64,000 nucleotides of DNA from Paenibacillus profundus (GTDB taxonomy: Bacteria; Bacillota; Bacilli; Paenibacillales; Paenibacillaceae): contig NZ_JAJNBZ010000030.1 in the NCBI RefSeq assembly GCF_021369635.1, positions 1 to 64,000 on the forward strand, written 5' to 3'. Shown here piece by piece: positions 1-7,763 of this stretch (position 1 is the first letter of the stretch; every line of letters starts with the position of its first letter). Under the pieces are notes generated by a model that was given only the letters and a program-made list of their open reading frames with translations, ran no database searches and was not told the DNA's origin. The position numbers and the translations under genes were made by a program.

Positions 1-47
1 CAAGGAGTCTTTTTGTTTCTCAAATCTCATATTTCTTCATTATAGGA

Positions 48-590
48 ATGCTGCCTGTAGCCGAAAATGTGCTCAATCAAACGTTCGCCACTAGCGCACC
101 AAATAAGGTCTATATGACCGATATCACCTATATCCCGACGGATGAGGGATGGTTGTACCTTGCCAGTGTGATGGATCTCTATACGCGTAAAATCGTGGGG
201 TTTCACATGGATGAACGAATGACCAAAGAACTCGTCATCATTGCGCTGGATCGGGCTTACAACAGCCAGCGACCAGCTCCAGGAGTATTACATCACTCGG
301 ATCGTGGCAGTCAGTATGCATCTGCAGACTATCAGAAACGACTGAAGAAATACCAGATGATCGGCAGCATGAGTCGTAAAGGAAACTGCTACGATAATGC
401 CTGTATTGAGTCCTTTCATAGCGTGCTAAAGAAGGAACTGGTTTATCTCGAGAAATTCAAAACGAGAAGTCAAGCAAAGAAATCTATTTTTGAATATATC
501 TCGTGTTTTTATAATGGTAAAAGAATCCATTCATCCATTGAGTATTACACACCCAATCAGTACGAACGTATGTACCTAGAAACTGCGTAA
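48..590 (+). pseudogene. IS3-family transposase OrfB, 5'-truncated
   Basis: This is the catalytic half of an IS3/IS150-type DDE transposase, which would cut and join IS ends. The acidic triad is visible as TDITY (D), HHSDRGSQY (D) and NACIESFHS (E), and the C-terminal NGKRIHSSIEYYTPNQYE stretch is typical of rve-domain proteins. About 180 residues remain, against about 280 for a whole OrfB. Homology appears to start at LPVAENVLNQ, and the codons just upstream do not look like transposase, so the 5' half and OrfA are missing or replaced. The stop is followed within 45 bp by an IS-end-like sequence. It is probably inactive on its own. Confidence 0.85.
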
Positions 591-602
591 TTCTCTCGGT
601 TT

Positions 603-636
603 TATGTGTCCAATCTATTGACAGAGGTCCAGACCT
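603..636. repeat. probable right terminal inverted repeat of the IS3 remnant
   Basis: The segment contains TATGTGTCCAATCTATTGAC followed by AGAGGTCCAGA just after the transposase stop. IS3/IS150 ends characteristically read TGGACC...GACACATA. The matching left end is not in the window. Confidence 0.5.
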
Positions 637-639
637 TAG

Positions 640-777
640 ATATCTCTGATCTTAGATCGAGTCGTATGTTGAATGAATATTCTTGTTTACTTTCACATCC
701 GACAACCGAGAGACGAAGCCCGTAGCGTTGTGATACAACGGGATCCTTCTGTGAATTCCAACTCATCACTGATATTC
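640..777. repeat. decayed attC-like repeat (hairpin subtype)
   Basis: It contains CCTTAGATATCTCTGATCTTAG, which resembles the short central hairpin of the subtype II repeats at 10.6, 19.5 and 25.4 kb. A GAGTCGTATG block and a CCGAGAGACGAAGCCC block follow. The outer TAACG and GTTA cores are not recognisable, so I treat it as a degenerate copy. Confidence 0.35.
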
Positions 778-784
778 TTTTAGG

Positions 785-997
785 TTACTTATCTTCTTTA
801 GGTTTAGGAATATATTCTAACAAATCACCAGGTTGACAATTTAACGCTAAGCATATTTTATCAATTACTTCTAGTGAGACGTATTCGTTTGTATTCAATT
901 TTGCCATTGTTGCTTATATTCCTGTCAATTTCATTAATTCCTGCTTCTTCATATCCCGGTCTATTAATAACTTTTGAAATGGTTTATAACTAATCAT
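785..997 (-). pseudogene. XRE/Cro-type helix-turn-helix regulator with in-frame stop
   Basis: Read from the ATG at 997, the 70-codon frame has the layout of small Cro/C1-type regulators of the YozG kind: MISYKPFQKLLIDRDMKKQE, then a helix-turn-helix ending in ATMAKLN, then EVIDKICLALNCQPGDLLEY. The frame is broken at codon 28 by TAA (914-916), where the family has a residue at the turn (TGI-stop-ATMAKL). No frameshift is needed, so this is a clean nonsense lesion. No convincing ribosome binding site is visible. It would bind DNA as a small repressor if whole. Confidence 0.7.
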
Positions 998-1167
998 TAG
1001 CCATTATCTCTATAGAATAGTTGAATTTTTCTTTAATTATATTAATTATTCTTTACATTATCAAAATTAAATTTATGTTCTCTTAAGAAGAGGATTTAGT
1101 ATGATAAAATCTTATTCAAGAAGTTAAAGTTTATTTCGCAAATATAAAAATGTAGGAGGTGCTGAAG

Positions 1168-1380
1168 ATGAATTCTGATTTCGTACAATTTTCAGGCGAG
1201 TCTGAACAGTACTTCAATAAATTCGAGAATCTTTACCTGATAACCTCCAACATACTTCATTCCTCTATGAAAACGCTTAAATCTCATTACAAGCTATTCT
1301 GGAAAGTAAAATATATCTACAGGGGTTTAAAGATGCCTTACATCTTTTTAACGAAGTACATATTTGACCCTGTCGTATAA
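1168..1380 (+). CDS. small hypothetical protein, 70 aa
   Basis: I do not recognise this protein. An ATG at 1168 follows a good GGAGG site (1155-1159) at 8 nt, which is the main support. The product begins MNSDFVQFSGESEQYFNKFE and is rich in aromatic and basic residues in its second half. The stop codon lies inside the left edge of the following repeat (GTATAA), so the 3' end was probably created when the repeat joined there. It runs opposite to the neighbouring cassette genes. It could be a truncated gene or a chance ORF. Confidence 0.4.
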   Translation: MNSDFVQFSGESEQYFNKFENLYLITSNILHSSMKTLKSHYKLFWKVKYIYRGLKMPYIFLTKYIFDPVV

Positions 1381-1536
1381 CGTTCTTGTATCTACGAGCC
1401 TGTGAGGCTTAAGGCGCTCCACGCCGGGTGCGACGGACTTCGCCTCGCAGGGTTGTTCGCTGACTTGACTTCTCTGCTTACCACATCTTGCGAACCAAGG
1501 GCGTAGTCCGTAGCGTAGATACGGTGTTAGATGATG
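1374..1536. repeat. attC-like palindromic repeat R1
   Basis: The outer arms are TAACGTTCTTGTATCTACG (left) and CGTAGATACGGTGTTA (right), which pair as an imperfect inverted repeat. The right edge GTTAGAT fits the integron core GTTRRRY. Internally, GAGCCTGTGAGGC can pair with GCCTCGCAGGGTT, and GTTCGC with GCGAAC. About 163 bp. Confidence 0.75.
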
Positions 1537-1623
1537 GGGATGCCTTCTCTGTGTTGCCAACAATGTATTCTCTTCTTGATTCTTTTTTCATGTTTTTATT
1601 TTCTCAGAAATTCATCTCTCACT

Positions 1624-1653
1624 TTGATACATACATTTCCTTCTGGTTTTATA
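1624..1653 (+). promoter_or_regulatory. probable promoter of antisense antitoxin RNA, copy 1
   Basis: TTGATA (1624-1629) and TTTATA (1648-1653) are spaced by 18 bp. The position matches the better TTGATA-N17-TATTAT promoter of the second copy at 23042-23070, but this version is weaker. Confidence 0.5.
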
Positions 1654-1659
1654 TAAGTA

Positions 1660-1777
1660 ATAAAGACTAAGTGCGCTAACACTTGGTCCATACAATTGGC
1701 TTGGATGGTTTTTCCCTTCTTAGTCAGTTGGGAACGAAAACCCACCTTCGGCTTGCAATCTTAGGGTGGTTTTTTTA
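1660..1777 (+). ncRNA. putative antisense RNA antitoxin (TxpA/BsrG-type system), copy 1
   Basis: The segment holds the block TTGGTCCATACAATTGGCTT that also occurs at about 23.1 and 35.9 kb, and it ends in a terminator (AAAACCCACC at 1737-1746 pairing with GGGTGGTTTTTTTA at 1764-1777). The terminator overlaps the 3' end of the toxin gene read from the other strand. In Bacillus txpA/ratA and bsrG/SR4 the antisense RNA overlaps the toxin mRNA 3' end in the same way. The transcript ends are inferred. Confidence 0.6.
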
Positions 1778-1867
1778 CTTTTTCTTGTTGTTATCGATAT
1801 AAGTTAAAAGTGCAAGAATAAACATTCCGAATAGGAACATTATCGTCAATGCATCTTTTACTTCCAT
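1775..1867 (-). CDS. putative holin-like toxin (type I toxin), 30 aa
   Basis: A 30-residue peptide starting MEVKDALTIMFLFGMFILAL, with one membrane helix and a lysine-rich tail (NNKKK). This matches the small hydrophobic toxins of the TxpA/BsrG/holin-like group, which insert in the membrane. An AGGTG site precedes the ATG at about 8 nt. Its 3' end overlaps the terminator of a divergently read RNA, as expected for a type I toxin-antitoxin pair. It lies between repeats R1 and R2, so the pair behaves as one cassette. A near-identical copy lies at 23192-23287. Confidence 0.75.
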   Translation of the reverse strand: MEVKDALTIMFLFGMFILALLTYIDNNKKK

Positions 1868-2017
1868 GGCTTCACCTACTTTCGAAGGGAAACCATGCCC
1901 ACCCAAGATTCAATTATAGTTATAATTTACCTTTTCTTTCACCTGCGCACAAGTGTTCTTATTCATTATGGATATTAGTTTTCAAGATTTTATGATATTG
2001 TTTCAGTCTGCATCCCT

Positions 2018-2184
2018 TTCGTATAACGTTCTCTGTATTCACGAACCCTCACCGACTTAAGGGCCAACGGCCCGGGCGCGACCGCGCTTAGGTGGTGAGG
2101 GTTGTCTCTGAGTTCACCTCCTCGAAAAGCCTCTGCAGACAAGGGGGCGAAAGCCCTGCAACGTGAATACGGTGTTATGTGATG
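2018..2184. repeat. attC-like palindromic repeat R2
   Basis: The outer arms are TAACGTTCTCTGTATTCACG and CGTGAATACGGTGTTATG. The second stem is CCCTCACC/GGTGAGGG, different in sequence from R1 but at the same place, which points to compensatory change. 167 bp. Confidence 0.8.
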
Positions 2185-2264
2185 GGCCTGACATCTGCGA
2201 AAATTCCCCATTACTATCTTCCCCTAACTCCTGAGGACACTCTGAATTTATTGAATTAAACACC

Positions 2265-2954
2265 TTATGTTTCTGAAAGCTCAATTAATTCATTTATCTC
2301 ATTCTCTGGCAGCAATATGTTTCCGCAATATACTCTGTCTGAATGGAATTCCCACTCACCATATGCAACCATAATACTCTTACATTTAAATTTTTTCACT
2401 AATGCCCACACTCCTAAATCCCCTTGTGCACTAGCTTGAAATAAAATCCAATCGTTATATTCAGTCATATATGGTTTTCCAAAAAATTTAAAATATCCTA
2501 AATATCCTTCTCCGTCCTTTTGTGTGAATTTATCAGTGATCATTTCTAAGCGTATTACTTCTTCGATCTTAATATTTATCCAAGCTCTTTCTTCATTTTT
2601 AGAAATAATACTTTCAAAACTGCACTTAATAATTGCTGATGAATCTATTTCATTTGGATGTTCCTCCCATCCGTTAAAACTTGATAGAGCAGGTCTGAAC
2701 AAAGTCCAAAACTTTTCTCCAACTGACATATTAAAAGGAAAATGCACTTGTACTTTTTTCATCTCACCAGCTATTGGGGGGATTGAAGTCCTTTCCCAAT
2801 TCCTAATACTCAGATCTGGTACATCTTGCGAAAAATTTGACCATTCCATAACATCTTCATACGCAACCATTTCAAAACCTTTTTTATCATTCAAGTTTTT
2901 TTCCGGTACTTGTTTACATGCACTACATATAAAAGTTAAATTATCAAATTCCAT
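2265..2954 (-). CDS. hypothetical cassette protein, 229 aa
   Basis: I do not recognise the family. I prefer the ATG at 2954 (MEFDNLTF) because AGTAGGT lies 6 nt upstream, while the longer frame to 2990 begins at a GTG without a site. An N-terminal ICSACKQVPEKN motif holds a CxxC that could bind metal. The rest is mixed alpha/beta with many aromatic residues and has no signal peptide or membrane helix. It is the only gene between repeats R2 and R3. The lone-gene layout, strand and lack of an obvious promoter fit a mobile cassette. Confidence 0.75.
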   Translation of the reverse strand: MEFDNLTFICSACKQVPEKNLNDKKGFEMVAYEDVMEWSNFSQDVPDLSIRNWERTSIPPIAGEMKKVQVHFPFNMSVGEKFWTLFRPALSSFNGWEEHPNEIDSSAIIKCSFESIISKNEERAWINIKIEEVIRLEMITDKFTQKDGEGYLGYFKFFGKPYMTEYNDWILFQASAQGDLGVWALVKKFKCKSIMVAYGEWEFHSDRVYCGNILLPENEINELIELSET

Positions 2955-3034
2955 AACATTACCTACTTTTAATTTAATTTCCCTAGTCACTTCATGAATT
3001 GATGTTTTATTTGGTTTTTAAATTTACAGGCCTT

Positions 3035-3214
3035 TCACATAACGTCTCTCGCATTCACGAACCCGAGAGGCTTAAGGCCCCACCATGAGTCGGCTACGCT
3101 TGCGCAGTTAGCCTCGCAGGGTTGTCCGCCTGATTCACTTCCCTGCTAATAACACCGGGCGGATCAAGGATCGGAGCCAGCCGATTCGCAGCGTGAGTAT
3201 AGTGTTATAAGATG
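3035..3214. repeat. attC-like palindromic repeat R3
   Basis: Outer cores are CATAACG at the left and GTGTTATAAGATG at the right. Inner CCGAGAGGC/GCCTCGCAGGGTTGT stems and a CGCCTG..GGGCGG third stem are present. The longer length, about 180 bp, comes from additional sequence in the third stem. Confidence 0.75.
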
Positions 3215-3237
3215 TAGCAAGCCATCCTCGAATCTAC

Positions 3238-3714
3238 TTACATAATGAAGTTTTGATATCTTCTTCCGTTCTCAAATCTTACCTTTACTTCCCCATCAGA
3301 TATTTCTTCTATTATCCTATCCCAGAACTTCTGTGCAGGAATATTATTCTCAAGCTGATAGAGTTCCCACTCTCCCTTAAAAATTTTCAATACATGTTCT
3401 GCCGCCTTACTACCTATTCCCAATCTCCTAAATTTACGAAGAATAAAAAAATGCGCTAAATAGTTGTATTTTCTGGTCTCTTCTTTTTCTTTAGTCAAAA
3501 TAAATCCCGCTATTTCATCGTTTACTTTAATAAGATATGGATGATTCCCATTTAGATTGTTCCAGTATGAATCTAAATCAGGCATTGTATTATATGAACC
3601 ATTCTCAAGAATTGAAGCACTTGTGAATTCAGTAAAATCGTAAATATAGAACTGTAGTAAATTCTCTATTAGCTTCCTGTCATATTGAGTTGCTCTTGAA
3701 ACAACTACTTCCAT
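3238..3714 (-). CDS. GNAT family N-acetyltransferase, 158 aa
   Basis: A GCN5-related acetyltransferase that would move an acetyl group from acetyl-CoA to an unknown amine. Motif A is visible as HFFILRKFRRLGIGSKAAEH at about residues 87-106, with the Arg/Lys-x-x-Gly-x-Gly loop that holds the CoA pyrophosphate. The C-terminal LENNIPAQKFWDRI is the usual motif B region. Length is normal for a single GNAT domain. It is the only gene between R3 and R4. GNAT genes are among the commonest integron cassette cargo. The substrate cannot be told from the sequence. Confidence 0.88.
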   Translation of the reverse strand: MEVVVSRATQYDRKLIENLLQFYIYDFTEFTSASILENGSYNTMPDLDSYWNNLNGNHPYLIKVNDEIAGFILTKEKEETRKYNYLAHFFILRKFRRLGIGSKAAEHVLKIFKGEWELYQLENNIPAQKFWDRIIEEISDGEVKVRFENGRRYQNFIM

Positions 3715-3740
3715 GCTCCCACCATCTTTTCACATTTTGC

Positions 3741-4056
3741 TTATATAATGTTCTTGTTAGCCGCGACGTGGTTAGGCAGTGCGGGGTTTTCTGCCTGGAC
3801 AACTATCCTTCGGGCAGACCAAGCGACGCATCACTGCACCAATTGGATAAGCCCCTTCTTCAAAAGCTTTCTCAGCTTCCTAATGCTAAGACGACGTTCT
3901 TGTATTATGTAAAGACCCAGCCTTTGATAGCTTTCATCTTAGGCTAGGCCTTTTGCTGTCTGCGCTTCTTCCATGATTATACATCCATCAAACAAAGAGA
4001 GTTAGCCCTTCAGCCTGATTATGCTGTTAAATGATTTAGAGTACGGTGTTATCTGA
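3741..4056. repeat. compound attC-like repeat R4 (two copies joined)
   Basis: A left partial copy (TAATGTTCTTGTTAGCCGCGA..., to about 3830) is followed by a second copy starting GACGTTCTTGTATTATG (3894). The second copy has the short hairpin CCTTTGATAGCTTTCATCTTAGG and ends GTACGGTGTTATCTGAAG. The compound form suggests a nested insertion or a recombination between two sites. Confidence 0.55.
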
Positions 4057-4075
4057 AGTAGGGCATTTTAAAATG

Positions 4076-5005
4076 CTACTCACTCACTTTTTCAAAGTTA
4101 GTACATAATGATACGATTTCCGCCAATTTTGATATCTGATTAATCCAATTTTGTGGGATCTGCTCAAGTCCATATATGATTCCTGCAATACCTCCCGTCA
4201 CGGCAGCCGTTGTATCCGTGTCATCCCCTAAATTCACTGCTTGCAGTACAGCTTTAGAATAACTATTCGTATTCAAAATGCACCATAAACTTGCCTCTAA
4301 CGTATGAACGACATACCCTGACGACTGAATATCATTCATGCTTAAGCTTGAAAACTCAGTAGAGAACATTCGGTTGAATTGGTCTGCGCATTCATTGAAC
4401 ACATTCAATTCAGTGATGCTTGCATATGCCCTTTTTATACTATCTTCGATCGTCATTCCATGTATCAAATGTATTGCAATCTCAACATAAATGACACATG
4501 CAACTATAGATATTGAGTGTCTATGAGTGATTGAAGAAACTTGACTAACTGTTACAACTCGCGATTGTAATGGCTCATTCCTTACATAAAAGGCCAGCGG
4601 CAGGATTCTCATTAATGACCCGTTACCATTACTGAATTCATCCTTGCCTCCGGCTAGGTCTGGTCTTATAAATTCATCGTTTATTCTCTCTATCGCCTTC
4701 CGAGTAGCAATTCCAACATCAAATACTTCACCATGTGGGGCCCAATGCCCTCTCCAGAGCCAGATCGTAAACTTATCTGCAATGTTGAATAAGTTGATTC
4801 CCTTACATTCTATAATGCTTTCCATTAAACAAAAAGTTAATGAACTATCGTCTGACCATGTGCCAGGAGGCTGGCCATGAGAGCCATATCCGATCATCTC
4901 TACTATAGGCTCTGCAATAAGAGCTTTCCTAGACCGAAATTCGGCAGGTACTCCAAGTGCATCCCCTACGCAAAGACCAAGTATTCCAGCCTGTACTTTA
5001 TCCAT
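4076..5005 (-). CDS. ADP-ribosylglycohydrolase family protein (DraG/ARH-like), 309 aa
   Basis: It would remove ADP-ribose from proteins or small molecules, using two magnesium ions. Signature motifs are present: GLCVGDALGVPAEF near the N-terminus, WSDDSSLTF (metal ligands), GNGSLMRILPLA, and VNLGDDTDTTAAVTGGIAG near the C-terminus (second metal cluster). Length fits the family. I take the start at 5005 because TTGGAGGAGATATTGGC places GGAGG 8-9 nt before this ATG; the frame is open 32 codons further upstream without a site. It lies alone downstream of R4. The usual partner (an ADP-ribosyltransferase) is not seen nearby. Confidence 0.88.
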   Translation of the reverse strand: MDKVQAGILGLCVGDALGVPAEFRSRKALIAEPIVEMIGYGSHGQPPGTWSDDSSLTFCLMESIIECKGINLFNIADKFTIWLWRGHWAPHGEVFDVGIATRKAIERINDEFIRPDLAGGKDEFSNGNGSLMRILPLAFYVRNEPLQSRVVTVSQVSSITHRHSISIVACVIYVEIAIHLIHGMTIEDSIKRAYASITELNVFNECADQFNRMFSTEFSSLSMNDIQSSGYVVHTLEASLWCILNTNSYSKAVLQAVNLGDDTDTTAAVTGGIAGIIYGLEQIPQNWINQISKLAEIVSLCTNFEKVSE

Positions 5006-5138
5006 GCCAATATCTCCTCCAAGTAATTGAGATGTCCGAATAGAGCCATCACCCTGCGTCATGAATGTTATGTTATCCAATCTCCTTGCCTTTTCGATCA
5101 ACTTCCAACCCTTTCAAGTAATTCTATTCGTATACCAT

Positions 5139-5470
5139 CTAATTCTTCTTCTTTTTCATCCTTGTCGGTGCGTTCAGCATTCTATGTAAATCAGGTTGCA
5201 GCTCTTTTAACTCCCCTTTATCTTTACCTCCATCACCGTGGCTTGTTGATTGCCTACAATATCAGTTGTTTCACGGATAACCTCACCTTCATAAGTAAAA
5301 TGATTATACCCCATATTTCCAATAGTTAGGTCATATAGATTAATTCTATGTTCATAACCTTTTCCAAAAGCTTATGTAGTCCCCAAACTCACCATCTTCA
5401 TCTTTCCTGCAATACTCTGCATAGAAGATCTTATCTATTATCTTTTTGTTATTATCATAGAGCGCATAGG
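5139..5470 (-). pseudogene. decayed gene, C-terminal part, at least two frameshifts
   Basis: On the minus strand, three frames join to give one protein-like sequence. LRYPYALYDNNKKIIDKIFY leads into DGEFGDYISFW, then NLYDLTIGNMGYNHFTYEGE in another frame, then GELKELQPDLHRMLNAP and a lysine-rich end at the TAG at 5139-5141. I do not recognise the family. The shifts fall near 5372 and 5215. No start is visible, and it abuts the S41 remnant on the other strand near 5460, so the joint there is probably a rearrangement point. Confidence 0.45.
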
Positions 5471-5935
5471 GATAGCGAAGAAAGCTACTCTTCAAGCATA
5501 TGACGATAACTCCCAAACATTAAAAAGGGCATCCACAGGAGGTGAGGCGATCGAAGGTGACATATTAAGCAACGGCTATGGTTATTTAAAAACACACTAC
5601 TTTCCGATGGCCATCTTCTCAAGCCCCGAAAAAATCCTCGAAGAAAAATTGCAGCAGTTCCAAAGATAACCATGTGAAAGGCTTAATTATTGATCTGCGC
5701 GACAATAAAGTCAGTTATGACCAACTAGTCGCTAACATAGCTGGATATTTCGTGAAGGAAGAACGATTTTACGAGGCTACAAGTTACTATAATAAATTTA
5801 CGAAGAAATTTGAGATTAACCATAACGAAACTCGTAAGATCATCCCGACAAAACCTTCGTATGACGGAAAAATGGCTATTTTAATCAACAGCCAAACGAT
5901 AAGCTCCGGGGAAGGACTGCCTCTCGTTTTATATG
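5458..5935 (+). pseudogene. S41 (C-terminal processing) peptidase fragment, frameshifted
   Basis: A plus-strand fragment of an S41 peptidase. VKGLIIDLRDN and AILINSQTISSGEG carry the usual core, including the serine-bearing SSGE. The upstream part (NGYGYLKTHYFPMAIFSSPE) is in another frame, so a shift lies near 5668. The frame is cut at both ends: there is no start, and after GEGLPL it runs out where the next cassette gene begins. It is surely non-functional. It runs opposite to the cassette genes and is probably foreign debris between R4 and R5. Confidence 0.7.
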
Positions 5936-6235
5936 TTAGTTTTTGAATGATAATCCTTCTTCTTGCAAAGCAGCCCTAAGTTTAGGTAAAGATGCTGGTC
6001 CCATACCGTGAAATTGCAAGATCTCTTTTTCACTATACGTTGAGAGCTTTTCCAGAGAGGTTATTCCATTGTCTTCCAATGCTCGTCTAGCTGGTGCCGA
6101 GAGAAGTGAAAGAAATCCTGTGTCGGGTTTGCGTTCTTGCTCGCAGATCGGGCAGGTTGGGCAATCGCTACTTTTAAAGTATTGGTGTCCTTTGTTGCAA
6201 GTTCTTAAATTTTTGCTTGAAGCTCCCATTTTCAA
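5936..6235 (-). CDS. zinc-ribbon plus RpoA C-terminal-like helix-hairpin-helix protein, 99 aa
   Basis: The N-terminal third has a four-cysteine ribbon (CNKGHQYFKSSDCPTCPICE). The rest resembles the C-terminal domain of RNA polymerase alpha: GFLSLLSAPARRALEDNGI, then SLEKLSTYSEKEILQF, then GMGPASLPKLRAAL, which is the nucleic-acid-binding helix-hairpin-helix. Such small alpha-CTD-like proteins may touch DNA or transcription complexes, but no function is established here. The TTG at 6235 is favoured by GGAAGGATGACAA upstream; an ATG two codons later is possible. It sits directly before R5, as a cassette gene would. Confidence 0.75.
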   Translation of the reverse strand: MKMGASSKNLRTCNKGHQYFKSSDCPTCPICEQERKPDTGFLSLLSAPARRALEDNGITSLEKLSTYSEKEILQFHGMGPASLPKLRAALQEEGLSFKN

Positions 6236-6288
6236 TTGTCATCCTTCCTTAAGAATTAGTTCGTATGTACGGTGGTCTATGTTACGCT

Positions 6289-6392
6289 ACGACTAACGTT
6301 GTTGAATTCACGAACTCTCACTGGCTTAATGCGCTTGTGCCGGGTTCGACGGACTTAACCAGTGCAGAGATGTCTGCTGGATCCTACTACTT
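6289..6392. repeat. attC-like repeat R5, right half eroded
   Basis: The left core GACTAACGTTGTTGAATTCACGAA is clear and the inner CTCACTGG/CCAGTGCAGAG stem is present. After GTCTGCTGGATCC the repeat is lost, and the stop codon of the next gene lies where its right arm should be. Confidence 0.6.
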
Positions 6393-6975
6393 ATACAGTT
6401 ATTGTTCGTTTCTCATTCTCTATAAATTCATCCTTGGTTAAACCAAAAAGGATTAGGTCAAGATACTGCCCCTTTGTGTATATTACCTTACGTCGAACTC
6501 CTTCTTGGATACAGCCAAGCTTCCTCATCATGGTTGCAGATGCTTCGTTTCCTTCGAGTACATAATCATTGAATTTATTAAGACGTCGCTCGTAAAAGGC
6601 GTATCTTAATAACATTCTTACAGCTCTTGTACCGTAACCTTTACCTCGATGATCCTGATCAATTTGTATACCTATACTGAATGTACCATTCTTTTCATCA
6701 ATGCTATTTAAATTTATTCCTCCTACGTCTTCACCTTTTACATTTTCAATAGTAAACATAATTCGTCCGGTGCCTGATGAAAAATCTGAAAATGTCTCAA
6801 CGAATTTCTTTGCTTCAACAATCGTCGGTGGCAGTTCAACCGCACATTCTAATAAACGACGAGCCGTCGAATCAAATCGATTATAATAATATCCCTCCCA
6901 ATCTTCGGGCTGGGTTGCACGCAATCTAATCTCTTCGTCTTGCCAAAAATAATTGGTATAGTTTATTTCTTTCAT
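6391..6975 (-). CDS. GNAT family N-acetyltransferase (RimJ/RimL-like), 194 aa
   Basis: A single-domain acetyltransferase of the RimJ/RimL type. Motif A reads IGIQIDQDHRGKGYGTRAVR with the R-G-x-G-Y-G CoA loop, then LLRYAFYERRLNKFNDYV, and a motif B of the NEASATMMRKLGCIQEGVRR form. The N-terminal EIRLRATQPEDWEGYY is typical of this subgroup, many members of which acetylate ribosomal proteins or antibiotics. The substrate is unknown. It is alone between R5 and R6 and its 3' end runs into the eroded edge of R5, so the tail may have been reshaped by that loss. Confidence 0.9.
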   Translation of the reverse strand: MKEINYTNYFWQDEEIRLRATQPEDWEGYYYNRFDSTARRLLECAVELPPTIVEAKKFVETFSDFSSGTGRIMFTIENVKGEDVGGINLNSIDEKNGTFSIGIQIDQDHRGKGYGTRAVRMLLRYAFYERRLNKFNDYVLEGNEASATMMRKLGCIQEGVRRKVIYTKGQYLDLILFGLTKDEFIENEKRTITV

Positions 6976-7033
6976 TTCTATTCCCCCAAAGAGTAATTTA
7001 CGAGATTTGAAAATAGACTGTGTTCGTTGTTTG

Positions 7034-7200
7034 CTTTATGTTTTTGTATCTACGAGCCCGAGAGGCTTAAGGCGACGGAGTCGCCTGGTGGCTATGCCAC
7101 TTAGCCTCACAGGGTTGTCTGCTGATCCGCTTCTCCGAAAAACCTCATGCAGACCAAGGGACCGTCAGGTCTCGCGGCGTGAATACGTTGTTAGACGATG
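7034..7200. repeat. attC-like palindromic repeat R6
   Basis: The left edge (ATGTTTTTGTATCTACGAGCCCGAG) is slightly decayed. The right edge GTTAGACGATG fits GTTRRRY exactly. The inner CCGAGAGGC/GCCTCACAGGGTTGT stem and TCTGC...GCAGA stem are clear. Confidence 0.75.
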
Positions 7201-7237
7201 ACTGTGCCATCCCTGAAAACGCCATAAAAGAATAAGT

Positions 7238-7687
7238 CTATAAAGTCTTCTCAAAAATGTATAGGTCATCTTCTTCTCTAACTTTGGTGAACCCGCACTT
7301 TGTATAGAAATGATGATTCTTGACACTCCAGCTAGGAGTATCAAGCCACCATTTAGTGCTATCCGGAAAGCTTATTTCGATTTCTTTCATTACTTTCATA
7401 CCGATTCCTTGATTCTGAAAGTTTGGATCAATAAAAATTCTTCCTAGATTATGTACTTGATTGCTTTCTATAAATATCAAAGCCCCCCCTATTATTTCTC
7501 CATTAAAGAGTACCTTGAAATATTTACAATTTTGCATCATCTCTTCTTGCCAACTTATGGAATCATATCCTAGTGGACCACCGATTTCGTTATTATTGAA
7601 ATGTTTTGATTCTTCATCAAAGCTGGCCTTTTGTATTTCAGCAAGTTTTTGTGCATCATTTTTTATTGCTCGTTCTAGTATCAACAT
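7238..7687 (-). CDS. GNAT family N-acetyltransferase, 149 aa
   Basis: The GNAT core is clear: NLGRIFIDPNFQNQGIGMKV (motif A with Q-N-Q-G-I-G), then motif B WWLDTPSWSVKNHHFYTKCG, where the last Tyr is the usual general acid position. I take the ATG at 7687 because GGAGGTGTATCAA precedes it; the upstream in-frame ATG overlaps that site. The length is normal. It is the only gene between R6 and R7. The substrate is not predictable. Confidence 0.9.
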   Translation of the reverse strand: MLILERAIKNDAQKLAEIQKASFDEESKHFNNNEIGGPLGYDSISWQEEMMQNCKYFKVLFNGEIIGGALIFIESNQVHNLGRIFIDPNFQNQGIGMKVMKEIEISFPDSTKWWLDTPSWSVKNHHFYTKCGFTKVREEDDLYIFEKTL

Positions 7688-7763
7688 TTGATACACCTCC
7701 ATTAATGTGATTTATATTAAATTATCTTTTTTGTTTTTGATTATTTTATCTTGCACAGGTTTC

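Noticed and set aside
1348-1563. ORFs running through the repeats (also at 1990-2211, 11825-12067, 39433-39633)
   Set aside because: They appear because the repeats are GC-rich and open by chance. The same translation is not kept between copies, and no ribosome binding site is present.
2524-2997. Long plus-strand ORF opposite the 2265-2954 gene
   Set aside because: It is the antisense shadow of the minus-strand gene, which has the ribosome binding site and sensible codon use.
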